From the NCBI GenBank assembly GCA_023078555.1, contig CM041198.1:7859836-7923835 (forward strand): a stretch of 64,000 bases of DNA, in the 5' to 3' direction. Positions 35,401-47,633 of this stretch are shown one piece after another. The first letter of the stretch is position 1; the number at the start of each line of letters is the position of its first letter. This DNA comes from Ulva prolifera. Lineage: Eukaryota > Chlorophyta > Ulvophyceae > Ulvales > Ulvaceae. The notes under the pieces are model-generated. The model did no database searches. It worked only from the letters and a program-made list of their open reading frames with translations, and was not told the DNA's origin. A program made the translations under genes and the position numbers.

Positions 35401-38400
35401 CTCTCCTGGCCGGAGGGGATGCATGAGGCAGCAGTGAGCGGTGACCGCGCCGGGGTGAAGGCACCGCACACGGCCACCCACGCCCCCGGCTCCGGCTGCC
35501 GCGGCTGCTTTGCGCTCCCAAGCCTGCCACAGCTGCCTGCCGACTGCGAGGTTATGGCGCCAAATGGGCCTGAACAAAAAAACATAAAAGCGTGTGCCGT
35601 GGTCAACCCGTATGCATGCGAACTCACAGTTCCAGCCACGCACGTGCCGCCTGCTCCAGCGCAGTGCAGCGACCAGCATGGTCTGTGAAGCCGCCGGTAT
35701 AATCAGTGACCCTCGGTGCATGCATGACCGGCATGCATGCATACCTGACGGCAACGGCAAGCCTGCAGGCAGAAGCTCACAGCTGTGATGTCTTACATCC
35801 CTCTCCCGGTCGTTGCTGGCTATCTCGGATACGTAGGGTACTTCTGCCTCACCGCCGGCGTCGCCCAAGCCACGTCGCTGCCGATCCACGAGCCCAGCTC
35901 CTGGCTGCTCCTCTTCACAAACCGCATGGCCTGGGTGAAGCTCGCAGTTACGTCCGGCTCCGTGGCGATGGTGTTCTACAGCATCAACGTGTGGCGCACG
36001 CCGATTGCGCTTCCTGCGACGCTTGTGGCCATCCCCTTGCTGTGGTATGCCGCGCACGGGTTGCTGTGCGTGGTGTGGGGGCTGCCGTGGTCACAGGTGT
36101 CGGCGGCGCTCGTCGATGGCGGTTGGGTCATGCCGACACCGGCGAATAAGAGCCTGGCTTTCTGGGAGGCACGTTCCGTCTAAGCACGTGGCAGTGTGTT
36201 CAAATAGACCGACATGATGAGTAGCATTATGCGGCCAGGTGTACGGAGCATTCAGCCAGGCCGCACGCTGCCAGGGGGCACCGCAGGCTGTTCCCACATG
36301 GTGTCCGTTCTCAGCTCCAGTGAGCCAAGCACGCGAACGATGAAGGTTTAAGACAGTCCTTGGAGGGGGGGGGAGGGGAGGATACTGTAGGCCGGCACAG
36401 GCTGTGTGCTACGCACAACACCTGCACTGTCATCCATGCGTGCCGGTTCACAAGTGTCAGCACCAGCTGTGCCGACACTGCGAGTGGCCGCCGGTGCCTG
36501 CCTGATACGCAACACCCGCAGCATGCAGCACGCACAGCACAGCATGGCGAGCACGGCGCAGCGTGCAGGTGTTCCGGCTGTACAACCTCCTGCCGTTTGC
36601 GTGGGGCAACATCGGCTGGGCGGCGCTGCTGCGGCAGGGCCCGAAGCTGGCGGCGCTGATCGCGGTGTGCGCGTTCGGGACGTCGATGGACATCATGGCG
36701 GTTCAGGCGGAGGCCGCACAGGAGATGGACGCCGACTGGGAGGTTATGTCCATCGGCTGGGCCAACGTCCTCGCCGGCGCCGTCGGCGGCGGCGGCACCG
36801 GTGTGCCCTCCCCCTCCTTCTGCCACACATGAGGTGCATGCGTAACATTTGCAGGACTTGCTGTGCTCGGCACGCCCTTTGAGTTGGCGCTCTGCCATAC
36901 AACGGCGTGAGATCTTGTAGCTCATCTGCGTGCTCTGCTCGGCTCGCCCTGCTGTGAGAGTGCACGTTGCATAGGAGCGATTGAAGTCCAAAGCAACATG
37001 CTCACTCAATCGCAATCGGGGCCTTTCTCACCGGGTGCACGATCGCGGCGGGTGGCTGCCGTATGCATGAGGTTGCGGCCGCAACGCGGCGGAAGCAGAG
37101 GTGGCATGGGGCCTCTGAGCAGCCGTGGTACGCTTGTGGCGCCGCGTGCGCCCCGGTGCAAGTGTCACTGACCCAGAGCGCTATGCAAGCAGTACCTCCG
37201 TGCCGCCGCCGCGGCCTGCATGCCGTCGTGCACGAGTCTGAGCAGCGCTCGTTCCAAGGCCGACCCGGTGGAAGCCTCTGCTTTGGCCGCGCTGTTGCTG
37301 TGTGCATAGTTTTGTTTGCGCCTCCAGCCACCCCTGCCCTGGCTCCTGCAGCCAAGCAACAACTGCCCAGATCCCCGCATGATCACACTATCCTGTGGCC
37401 TGCACGTTGAGTATGTTTTTGCATGACTGCTCCGTCAGGGAAACCCACGGTCGCTTGACTAACGCCTCACCCCTTCGACACGTTGTGGACAACCCAACAA
37501 GTGTGCCAAGCCCACCCGACTCACCCCCTGTCGCTTTGACTAAAGCAGCCTACACAACACCTTCATCGAACCAGGTCCACACTTGCAGCCTCCCTGTCAC
37601 GATGTGTCAAACAGGACATGTCAAACGGGGCAATATTGGGGCAATGTTGATTCATGGCATTGATTCATGGCGATGTTGAACCATGCCCGACCAGGCCGGC
37701 TGTGTGAACCTCCACTATGACTCAAGCACCAGGCAGACCTCCCACCTCTTGACTCGAGTTCTGATCCTCATGAGGCCAGGCCCTGGTCACAGGCGGTGGG
37801 ACTCTGGCCAGAGCTGAATCATCTGTGCCTGCATGCCACATCTGTGCAGAGCTCTCACGTGCTGAGTAGACAAACACGACAGCTACTGAGAGACAACCTC
37901 TGACAGCCAGCCTGCTGTACAATGTAGGGTCATCGGGCCCGATCGTATGTAGCAATTCCGAATATTCAGGTCTAATTTTTGGGTGGCAGCCCAGGAAATG
38001 CTGTAAAGCGACCCCACACTGCTGCGGCAGCATATGTGCTGCCCAATCGTGTGTTTCAGATCAGATGCGTTGCCCAGTGGCATGCTCCGCTCGGTCGCAT
38101 TGATGAGGGGTACCCTGTATCGTGTGTAGCATGGCGTAGGCCGACCAGAGCTGACGTTGCCTCAACCGGATGTGGCTAGTGCGTGCCAAACCGTGGTGGC
38201 TAGCCAGTGTCATAGTGGTCCAAATTACAAAAGAGTGAAAGGGAGAAAACAAACACTAGCCAGTGTCATAGTGGTAATATTACTGGGCTGCTACGGAGCA
38301 TGCTGCTGGTGCACTTTAAGGTGGTGCTCCATCGTTTTTGGATGTGTAGAGATATGTCTTCCCGCAGACGGCGGTGGTACAATATCTTGGACTGGCCTGG

Positions 38401-41400
38401 TGCACCAGCCCAGTCCAGTCAGTGACCCTGTGCATGTGCACGGCATCTCGCAGAGCAGCTGCGCCTGCCGCCCTGCTGCTCTCCATTGGCCACCAGCAGC
38501 CCTCGCAGCAGCACGCTGCATGCATGCTCTGTTCCAATCACGAATGCGCGCTTCTGCAGACGTGCACGGTGCCGCAACGCCTGCAGTCACACGGTGGTCA
38601 TGACACAGCAGGACCGGCCAGGCAAGCAGGCGACGCGACTGGCTGCCCCGCCCCTCGGGAATCGAGCATGCCATGCACACAACCATCAACGTGCGGTGTG
38701 ACACCAGTGCTTGAGCACCTCTCCTCTGGCTGAGTGTCCAGGAGTGCCGACCCTAAAGCAGTAGTACCACATGCACAACACTGATCCAGATCTGCACATA
38801 CCTACCTGCCCCCGACAATACCACCACCCCCGACCCCCTTTGACCGCAGCCCCTGTACGCGATGCGACCAGTGTCGTGCGCGGTGCCTGTACGATCGATG
38901 CATCTTCAGCGGCCGTGCCGAACCACACACGCGCGCCGGTGCTGCAGGCAGCTACATCTTCAGCCAGTGCCTGCTGGCGATGCGTAGCGGGGTGCGGTCG
39001 CGCGCCCAGGGTGGCACCCTAGCCGCCGGCCAGCTCGCCGTCTTCCTCCTGCCCTGCGCCCTCGTGCAGCTGCTGCCCAACTTCTACTACGGCAGCCTGC
39101 TGATCGTCATCGGCGCCGACATCATGCAGGAGTGGCTCGTCGCGACGCGCCGCCGCATCAAGCGCGCCGAGTTTGCACTCTCCTGGCTCGCCTTCCTCGC
39201 AACCGTCGCCCTCACCGCCATGCTCCCCGTCAAGGTCCGCCTCGTGCCCGCGTGCCGCGTGATATTTGTTGCGTGTTTGTGCGCTGCGTACTGTGAGCTC
39301 ATACCTTGCGTCTGCGCCTGCTGCGTGCTGCGTGCTGTGTGCTCCTACCCTGCGGCTATTCCTGCTGTGCGCTGTGCGCTGTGGGCTGGCAGCCCCGTGC
39401 ATGCGCCTGCTGTGTGTTTCGTGCATGCTGGAGATGCGTTGCGCCACAGCGCTGAGCAAGCTGCCCGAGCTGGACGTGGCGGGCCCTGTGAACAGGTCCA
39501 CACCGTCTGACCATGTGACACACCATGCATGCGTAACCACGCACGCATGCGCATGCATGAGCGCACGCGCCGTGCAGCGCCCCTCCCATCTTGGCCAACT
39601 GGTCCCCCCGTCCGGCGGCTGACGCGCGCTGCGTGCTGTGTGCTGTGCAGGGGCTGGAGGTGGGCATGCTGGTCGGCATCGTGTCGTGCGCGCTGCACTT
39701 TGCGTACGAGTACTCCGTGCTGCAGCTCGTGGAGTTCACGCTCGTGCCGTCGCGCTCGCACGTCATGCTGCCCTTCCGCCACCAGCAGGTGCTCGCGCTC
39801 TTCCAGCCCAACCTCGCCGCCGTCTCCGTCTCCGGTGCGAACCCCGCCGCGGCCCCCGCGCACCAGCCGCAGACCCGTCCACCCATTCCACAGGCTGCGC
39901 TGCTGCTCTGCGGCTGCGCCATGCCGTGCCCCCCTGGGCCTGCGGGCCTGTGTGCTGGCTGTACGCCTGCCTAGAGAGGGCACCCTGCCGGTGTTGCTCC
40001 CGGCTTGACGGCGATACGCAGCACCTGCACGCACACCCTGCTCGGCAACACCGTCTCAGCCCACCTTCCACCCCACAGCCTGGTCACTCAAGCAGATGCA
40101 CCCTGCTCAGCTCAATCTGTAATAAAAAAAAAGTACAAAACAATTCATTCTAATCCTGCATTCTTGTGCGCGACTAAAAGTACCTTAGATTGTAGTTTAA
40201 CCGTGAAATTCACACTGCTGCCGCAGTTATTCACGCTGTGGCATGTGACCACTGTCGTTCTGGTTCTTAGTCGCAGATATCGGATGTCGGAACAGATCGT
40301 ATTTTGCAAACGAGGGTGTACTTGGAGGCATGGCCACCGTCAGCCCTGCAGGGCAGTGTGGGATTTTCGGGGCCGAACACATGGGACAAGTCCGAATATC
40401 TAGGTCTAACGTCTGGACGGCAGCCCCCCCACGCTGCAAGCCACCCCAAGACTGCTGCAGGCTACATCTTCTTCGGCACGATGGTCGAGATCACGCAGCG
40501 GCTACGGGGCATTGCGGCGGACCTCGGAGCGGCCGCCCCGCTGTCGGAGCGCCTCGCGGCCGTCGGCCTCGCGGCCATGGACCCGGCCACCGAGGCCGCT
40601 GCCGCCGCCGCCGTCGCCGCCGCGCGCCGCTTCCTGCTGCTGGACCTGCGGCATGTCACCGGCATCGACGCGACGACCGCGAGTGCGTTTGCCACACTGC
40701 GCCGCTCCCTCGAGTCCCGGTGCGAATCCCTCTATCTGAGAGGCACCCCATAAGGGGGTCCATTTTCACGCCCCCCCCCCCCCCCCCCCCCCCCTCTGTC
40801 CGCTCCTCTGCACCTGTGTCCCGTTCTGCTGTGGTCCAAGCTGGACAACTGCAACACTCTGCCCATGCCGTCCATCCGCCGCCATGCTGCTTGGCGATTA
40901 CCCGTTGCTGGCGGCAGTGTTGTTCGCGTGTTCGGATGACAGCAGATGCCTGCGCTCGCACGTCTTCCCCGTCCTCCGAAATTCTTTGGTGCACTGGTAG
41001 CCACCATCGAATATGGCAAAGCTAGATCCACCCTGAGGCGACCCTCAGCGGGGCCAGCCAGTTGTAACAGGCGGAGTGGATGCAGGGGCGTTCTGATGGT
41101 CCTGACAGGGCTCGGCCGTCGGGAGGCCGTGCAGCGGATGCTGGTGGCTAACGGCGTCGTGTCTGAGGACGGTTTGTGGGAGGCGGGCCGCGGCTGCCCG
41201 GCGTTTGACAGCATGGACGCCGCGATGGTGTGGTGCGAGGAGCACTTCAAGCAGGCACGCCCCCCCGCGCCTCCCCGTTCCTCCCGGCTGCATAAAAGAG
41301 ATGTTCCAATAGCACAGCGGTCCGCGCTGAGCACCCGCACAAGTGATGCGAGTGCTGGACAGTAGCCAGGCCGTGCTGAGCCTACTTCAAGCAGAGCAGC

Positions 41401-42809
41401 AGTCATGCGCGGCAATTTCCTCCTTATCTGACAGATGATCGTAGCCCATGAATACTCCTGCTCAAACCCGCTTATTGCTTTCAACACGCCCATCATGTGT
41501 CACCCTGAGCTCACCCTGTCCACCCCCACCGGCTCCGCGCTCCCCCCATGGCATGCCTGCGATCCCTTCGCTACTTCATCGTCACACTGGCCTCACAGGA
41601 GGTCAGTGCCTGCTGCACAGCATGCCCAGCACGCATGCGAGCCCGAGCGATTAAGTGCGCGGCTGCAGGTGGCGATGCTGAGTGGCCTGCTGGACGACCT
41701 CTCGACGCAGGCGCTGACGCTGGCGGATGTCGTGGCCATGCATCTCGAGGCGCCGATGCTGGCGGCGCTGACGCATGGAGCCGTGGACGACGCGTGTGCG
41801 CGGCTGCAGAGCTACATGTCGCGCGTGCGCTACAACCGCGGCGTCGTCGTGTTTGAGACGGGGGACCCCTCAGACACAATCTTCATCGTGCTGGCCGGCA
41901 CGGTCGCCAGCGTGCTGGACCTCCTGCAGTTCTCCGAGTGCGGTCCCCCTTGCACAGCGCTGTCGTGCTGCAAACGCCGCGTGCTGCGATTGCCATGTGC
42001 TGCGCATGCTGTGCTGCGCATGCTGTGCTGTGCACGCCAATGCGGTTGCCGTGCGACGACGTGGAGATGGCGCAGCTTGATGTGCTTGTCTGAGCTGAAG
42101 TTGGCGTTGCATGGTTGTTGCTTGGTGGTACGTTTGTGTTTTGAAGAACACAAATCACATGACCTCTGGCCATTGCATGAGCCGCCACCGCGTACAGCTG
42201 CGCAACGCATGTCCAGCACAGACGAGGCGAGGGGGCCGGGCCTAGCAATGCCTGAGCTCGTCATCCTTTGTAAGTCATGCACATGCTGAACACGACGCTG
42301 CCGCACGCTCCCGCGTCACAGTGCCGCACGCATGTAGGACGGACGCTTTCAACTCCACCTGGGACCTGGGCGGCACTGACGGCGACGGCACGGCCGCGCC
42401 CCGCCTAGACTCCATGCATATGCACTCCCTCGCCCCCCTCTCCGGCAGCCCCAGCGGCATCGCCCACCGCCTCTCCTCCCGCATCCCCACGCTGTCAAAC
42501 ACGCCGTCCAGGGGTGCTGGCGGGCCGGGCGGCGTGGCCCCAGGCCGCGGCGGCGGAAAGGTCCGCATCGTGCAGGCCGGCCCCGGCGCGCTGCTGGGTG
42601 CGCTAGACTACACGCTCGGCCGGCGGCGGTCGTTCCAGTGCCTCGTGACGGCGGACGCCGACATGCTGCGGCTGACGCGCGAGGCGCACCGGCGCATGGC
42701 GCGGCACGACCCCGCGGCCATGGCCGCGCTGCAGCAGGTGATGCTGCGCTCGGCGCTCACGACGACGGCGCACGCGATGGCGATGTTTGAGCGCGTCACG
42801 CAACAGTGA
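32416..42809 (+). CDS. SulP-family anion transporter with STAS and cyclic-nucleotide-binding-like domains
   Basis: Twelve exons join in phase: 32416-32536, 33140-33603, 34167-34607, 35004-35314, 35769-36168, 36569-36800, 38948-39234, 39651-39834, 40461-40719, 41086-41254, 41669-41937 and 42338-42809, giving about 1202 residues. Residues 1 to about 325 are Ser/Pro/Ala-rich and cytosolic. About 330-813 is the membrane domain, with the subfamily mark LPFAVGQVQDLGLIFL and YIPLPVVAGYLGYVGYFC. About 815-956 is a STAS domain (YIFFGTMVEITQRL, FLLLDLRHVTGIDATTASAF, ending in MVWCEEHFK). The C-terminus is a cap_ED-like fold (VVVFETGDPSDTIFIVLAGTV). The layout matches the fungal Vsb1/YGR125W group of vacuolar transporters, so an endomembrane site is likely. 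The substrate is unknown. Three introns need GC donors. The end of exon 2 could instead be 33612. Confidence 0.85.
35716..35743. repeat. TGCATG cluster in a transporter intron
   Basis: TGCATGCATG, then GCATGCATGCAT, lie about 25-50 bases before the acceptor of the exon starting at 35769. Confidence 0.8.
37900..37990. repeat. Intronic repeat, copy A
   Basis: A segment in the 2.1-kb sixth intron of the transporter gene. It shares TCCGAATAT..AGGTCTAA..GGCAGCCC and the preceding GGG...CGGG.CCGA pattern with 40345-40430. Identity is judged by eye at roughly two thirds to three quarters over about 90 bp. Confidence 0.5.
38200..38275. repeat. 20-bp direct repeat pair
   Basis: CTAGCCAGTGTCATAGTGGT occurs at 38200-38219 and again, without mismatch, at 38256-38275, separated by 36 purine-rich bases. 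It lies inside the sixth intron of the transporter gene. Confidence 0.95.
39524..39575. repeat. TGCATG/GCATGC cluster in a transporter intron
   Basis: Several overlapping CATGCATG, CGCATGCG and GCATGCATG motifs lie within about 50 bp in the intron before the exon starting at 39651. Confidence 0.8.
40345..40430. repeat. Intronic repeat, copy B
   Basis: The counterpart of the segment at 37900-37990, in the same orientation, in a different intron of the same gene. It ends about 30 bp before the acceptor of the STAS exon. Confidence 0.5.
40771..40794. repeat. Run of 24 cytosines
   Basis: An unbroken C homopolymer about 50 bp into the intron that follows the first STAS exon. Its length may be inexact because such runs are hard to sequence. 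Confidence 0.9.
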
Positions 42810-45800
42810 CGCATGCGCGCGGCTGAGGCCGAGGGCTGACTGGTCCTCACAAGGTAGGGGCCTTGTGATGGTGAACATGTCCAGGTGACGAGCGCCTGCC
42901 ATGAATGGACCCTGGGTTGGGGGGGGAGGCTGGTGCCATGTTCTCCATGGCACATCCTAGCGTTAGTGGCGAGTGACTGTCATGAACAGACCCCGGGGAG
43001 AGGGGGGGGGGGCTGGCGCCCTGGTTCCGGCCCTCTCATGCATGCGCAGCCACCGCGTGTCTCACGCTTGCATGCGGGGCAGGCCTTGCACGACTCCTTT
43101 TGCAAACGACAGGCGTTGCGAGGGGACGTAGGCAATAGGCACCGTCCGCATGCCCCCCTCCAGCCCCCAGGAGGTGGTGGCGACGTTTTGGGGCGTTGGG
43201 CGTAGAGCAGGCAATGCTTTGCCTGCATGCCAGTGCTGGGGTAGCTACAGCCACGGTTGAGTCACAGTTGTCCATGCATGTGACCGTGCCGCAGGCGGCC
43301 GCATGCCTCTATTTGCCAGCATGCCCTGACCTCCTCTCCTGTGACTTTTGTGTTGACTGCGTCACGTGTCTACACGGGTCTGCAGGCTCCAGTACAGCCC
43401 GGCGCACCTCTGGCCATCCGCATGCGTGCTGACGTCTGCGGCTGTACAGTTGTGTCATAGCGGGCTGCATGCTCATGCACGGGGAAGGGGGTGAGGGCCT
43501 TCCCTGGAAGGATGCTGTTCCATGCATGCATGCTATGATGTGTGAACATGGTCACACACTGCCCTGTGTCTTGCGGTCCATGAAAGGCCGCTGCTGAGAC
43601 ACATCTCGGCCATGCGATCCACTGCCATGAGACATACCGGCCATGCGATCCACTGCCTCAAGATGTCTCAGCCAGGGATGTGACTCGCACGGTCGTCAGG
43701 CGGGAAGTGCAGAAATGACTCTTGTTTAGTTTGGAGGTTGACATACTAGCTCATCGCCACAACGGTGCAGGCGGTCAATCCTAGTGTATGGACAGTGTGT
43801 GTGCATTGTGGGCGAGCAGGTGTAAAGTAGTATTCAGGCAGGAAACTCCAGCAAATGGTGCCTGCTGTACGTGCATCGTTTGTAGTCTGTAGGAGGGTGT
43901 GAGACTACAGTACCTGTCACCCGGTGTCTCATCTTGTGAGCTGCAACGACAAGCAGGAGTATTACATCTTTGTTCAAAAGGGTCTCGCCGTAGGAGGCAT
44001 GGCCTGAGCACCGACACTAACGGATGCGGTCATCTGGTAGATATAGAGGGAAAGGACTGAACGACAAAAACCATTTCTGACTGACCCACGCAAGCCCGAG
44101 AGTGTGAGGGCCTGAGCCTGACCTACTGAGAGGAAACTGTATGTATGTCTGCATGATTACTGTGCATTGAGTACGTTTGCTGGGTTTCCACTGCGCAGGC
44201 TGCTCTTGTGCACAACCATGTTTGCAGTTTTGAATTCAGATCCAAGATGCTGTGCCACCTGAACTCGCATGTATCTCAACGAGATAGTCCCTGGCCTTCG
44301 CCGTGTTCAAAAGCAATTCATACTCATGTCGCAGCTGACTCGCCGCCTGGCTCATACAGCTGCATCACGGCAGGAAACGTGCGCAGTTGAGGTGATCTCG
44401 TGCATGCAGGTGAGGTGATCTCTGGGCATGCTCATCAGCGCATGTAGACAGTCTTCTCTTGCTAGGCCATGGCCAGAACTCTACGGCCTTGCACCGAGAT
44501 ACACGTGGCAACATCTATGCATGTTTGACGTCTCACCACGAATCTCGGGGGGCCCGCGGAGATGTGTCGCGCCAGTGTCACAACATCCTGCAAGTCGATG
44601 TGTCAAGTCTGCAGGAAGTTCGTAACACGGGTGACAAGCATTATACTGTCTACCGCTTTGCCTTCCGTCATATGTGCCATCTGTCGCGGGACGATCAGTA
44701 ATGGGCTCATGTCGCAGCTTTGTAGGGAACTGGAAAACTATTGACATATGCTTTGTAGGGATGCATTGATTGGGATTACTGACAGTGACACATTGAACTG
44801 CTCCTGCAGCTGCGTACGGCGGGACGTGCAGGACACTGCGTGCTGGCACGCATGGTCTCCAAAGCGATGTCTTGACGTGTGCACGGGCCATGGTGTGCAG
44901 CTGCCGGCACTTGCACGGTGGTCGCGCCTGTGGTAGCTGATGATCGCTTCCACCGACTATACCAACGCCATCCATTGTGATCGAGAAGCAGGATGTCCGA
45001 TACGAATGCATCACACCAGGAAAGGCGTCATGATATGCATGCCATGTGGTCAAGGGACAGTTCACGCCAGCCAAGACGTACGTCGAAAAGCTCTGCTGAC
45101 AAGCTTCTCACATGTATCATCAAGTATCCTGGTTTTCGCACCGGGTTTATATGTGCCTGCAGGCCCTTGCTGTTGCCATGGCATCTCTGCAATTGTCTTG
45201 AGTCAACTGTTCTTTCTGCTCGAGGAGCCGTAAGCCTCAATTGCTGGTGGTATGCATAGCTTGCTATAGCTATACCTAGGATCGAGGTTCGCGATCTGCC
45301 CTGAGCCGATGTGTTCGGTCTGGATGTTTGGTGGGTCTTTGGATCGGATCCGTTCACTGTTGCTGCCGCAGTAGAAGCATGCTGTTCTTCAGGCCATTTT
45401 GGACTGGCGTTCTGTCCTGCAATGGCCCTGGAGTTGATGAAACCCATGCACACTTTGCAGGCTTGTATGCGTTCACACACCAGCCACTCAAGCTGCCGTG
45501 CACTGTAGTGTCAGTGGATAACCACCCCAGCATAGATATGCAACCAAGCTATACACACGCACCGCCACTAATTTAAAAGGCTGAGCAATACAAGTTATGC
45601 GTGTGCAATGCGAAGTTCAGTGTAGATCAAAGCCAGCAACAAAAAAAAGCTAGCATATGCAGCTGATGTTGACTCATGTCAATTGAGGCAATGTTGAAGT
45701 ATCATGCAGGCCTGGGCAGGATGGGACCCCTGCCAGCTTGACTGCAGCCTCACATGTGTTAGCTAATTGAGGCCTGGTTGTCCACACACATGTGCATAAA

Positions 45801-46812
45801 ATGTCCAGCCCATTGGCTAATTCTCACACTTCCCCCTGAGACAACTCGAGATTATCGGACACACTCTCTGCAGGATAGCACAGTTGCTTAGTAACGCGGC
45901 TTGGGGCCCTCAGACTGCAATGGGACGCTGCTACTCTTATCTGCAGACATGTTTACAGTACAGATTGACAACCCAGATCGACGGCGTTTTTACATGCAGT
46001 TTCATTCCGTTTTCCAGACTCGAGCATGTCATGCAGGACAGCAGTATCGGTGTTGATAGATAACTTCAAGCTAAAGTTTGCAACATGCTTCGTGCAAGCT
46101 GTCCTGCCACAGCAACACTTTCCTGTGTGACACAAGGCTTTAAGACCAATTCCGAGCGAACCAGCAGCTGCTCATGCTGGGCAACCTTGTAACAGCATCA
46201 TCACATCGACACTTGGAAGAAACACTCTGCGACCTCTTTGCACACATTATCGCATGCAGCCTGCTGGCGTCAGCGAATGTCAAGTCAAGTAAATCGAAGA
46301 TATAAACAAATGTGTTGACAAGGGCACAGTCAGAGAGGCATGTAGCCCCACAGGCGACAAACATCCTCATATTACATATACATGAAGCATATGTGGCATC
46401 TGTCCAAACGCATCTGTGCATCTGTCCATGACCCGATCAACCACGACGCCGGAGCAGCAGAATGGGCCCCCTCCTACAGCTGTCGTGAGTGCGCAGGTGT
46501 GTGTTTTCAAGGATAATGGCAACGAGGTGCTGCCCGCGAGTGTGTGCCCCACCTTCTGCACTACAGAGGTAGAGAGGTAGTTGTATGATGTCTACTCCAT
46601 GGCAAGCTCAAGTCAGAAATCAGCTTACATGAAGCACGTTCCGCGGCCGGGATGAGCTCGCAGACTCGCAGAGCAGCTACAGATGATCACACTTTCCTTG
46701 CCTTCCCTGCGTGTCCTAGGATCCTCGAGCTCACACTCCTGCGAACAAACCTTCAGGGAAGCTAGCCAGTGTACCCGGGCAGGTGCAAAAGACACAAGAC
46801 ACGTGGCTGCTG

Positions 46813-46853
46813 TGGCAATCCAGTGATATGGCCGCTATATCACTGGATTGCCA
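46813..46853. repeat. Dispersed palindrome, copy 2 (perfect arms)
   Basis: TGGCAATCCAGTGATAT and its exact complement form 17-bp arms around GGCCGCT. This is the best preserved member of the family also seen at 1838-1882 and 47589-47633. Confidence 0.9.
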
Positions 46854-47588
46854 GAGCTTCCAACCACACAGGTCATGCACGAGACTGTGCCGCAGGCACA
46901 CCGTCCTGACCGCTTATGCTCACTCGAAATTTCCTGTCTGTTAACAGATCTAAGCGACTGCCTTCTCCACAAAACACACCGATCAAAGACCGTGAAGCAA
47001 TGAGTACGACTCAATTGACCAAAGAATAAAAATTGCAATGATCGGGGGGGGCTGACGGGGGGGCTGTTGTGTGGGGCTGGTCGAGCGAGAGGTACACCCT
47101 GTGAGCCCAAGCTCTGCCAGAATTACCGGCGGCACCCTTTCCTTGTCTGCCATTATATCACAGGCCTGGCCACCGCAAAGGCTCTTGATAGCTACTGCTG
47201 CACCACATAAAGCAAAGTACAGTCTGAATTACTTAGCCGCTTCCACGAGGGGACAGTGACAACACCGAATGGACAGGAGCACATGACGAAGGGGACATGA
47301 TGACATGAGACGGCGAAGTGGTCTCCACGTGCACTGCAAGGTGGCTGTCCAGGCTAGGCGGGTTATCGCACTGCTGCCATCGTTCCATGCTGACATCCTC
47401 CTGTATGCATGTGCCTGTCAACCCATCAGCATCACACACCACTCTGGCACTACAGAACAGGCTTCAAGAAGCTCATGTGCACCCCCGGGTCCACATATGC
47501 CCAACGGGCACACGGCACACACGAGCATGATTCGTTGAGCTAAACTTAGCTTTAGCTTAAGTTTAAACATTGGATGAGCTTGAAGCAC

Positions 47589-47633
47589 TGTGGCAATCCA
47601 GCGATATGGCCGCTATACCACTGGATTGCCACA
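47589..47633. repeat. Dispersed palindrome, copy 3
   Basis: 19-bp arms beginning TGTGGCAATCCAGCG around the same centre, GGCCGCT, with two mismatched positions between the arms. It lies only 0.74 kb from copy 2. Confidence 0.9.

Noticed and set aside
44481..45074. 197-codon minus-strand frame
   Set aside because: It is crossed by open frames on the other strand, has no splice or domain support, and lies in a gene-poor region.
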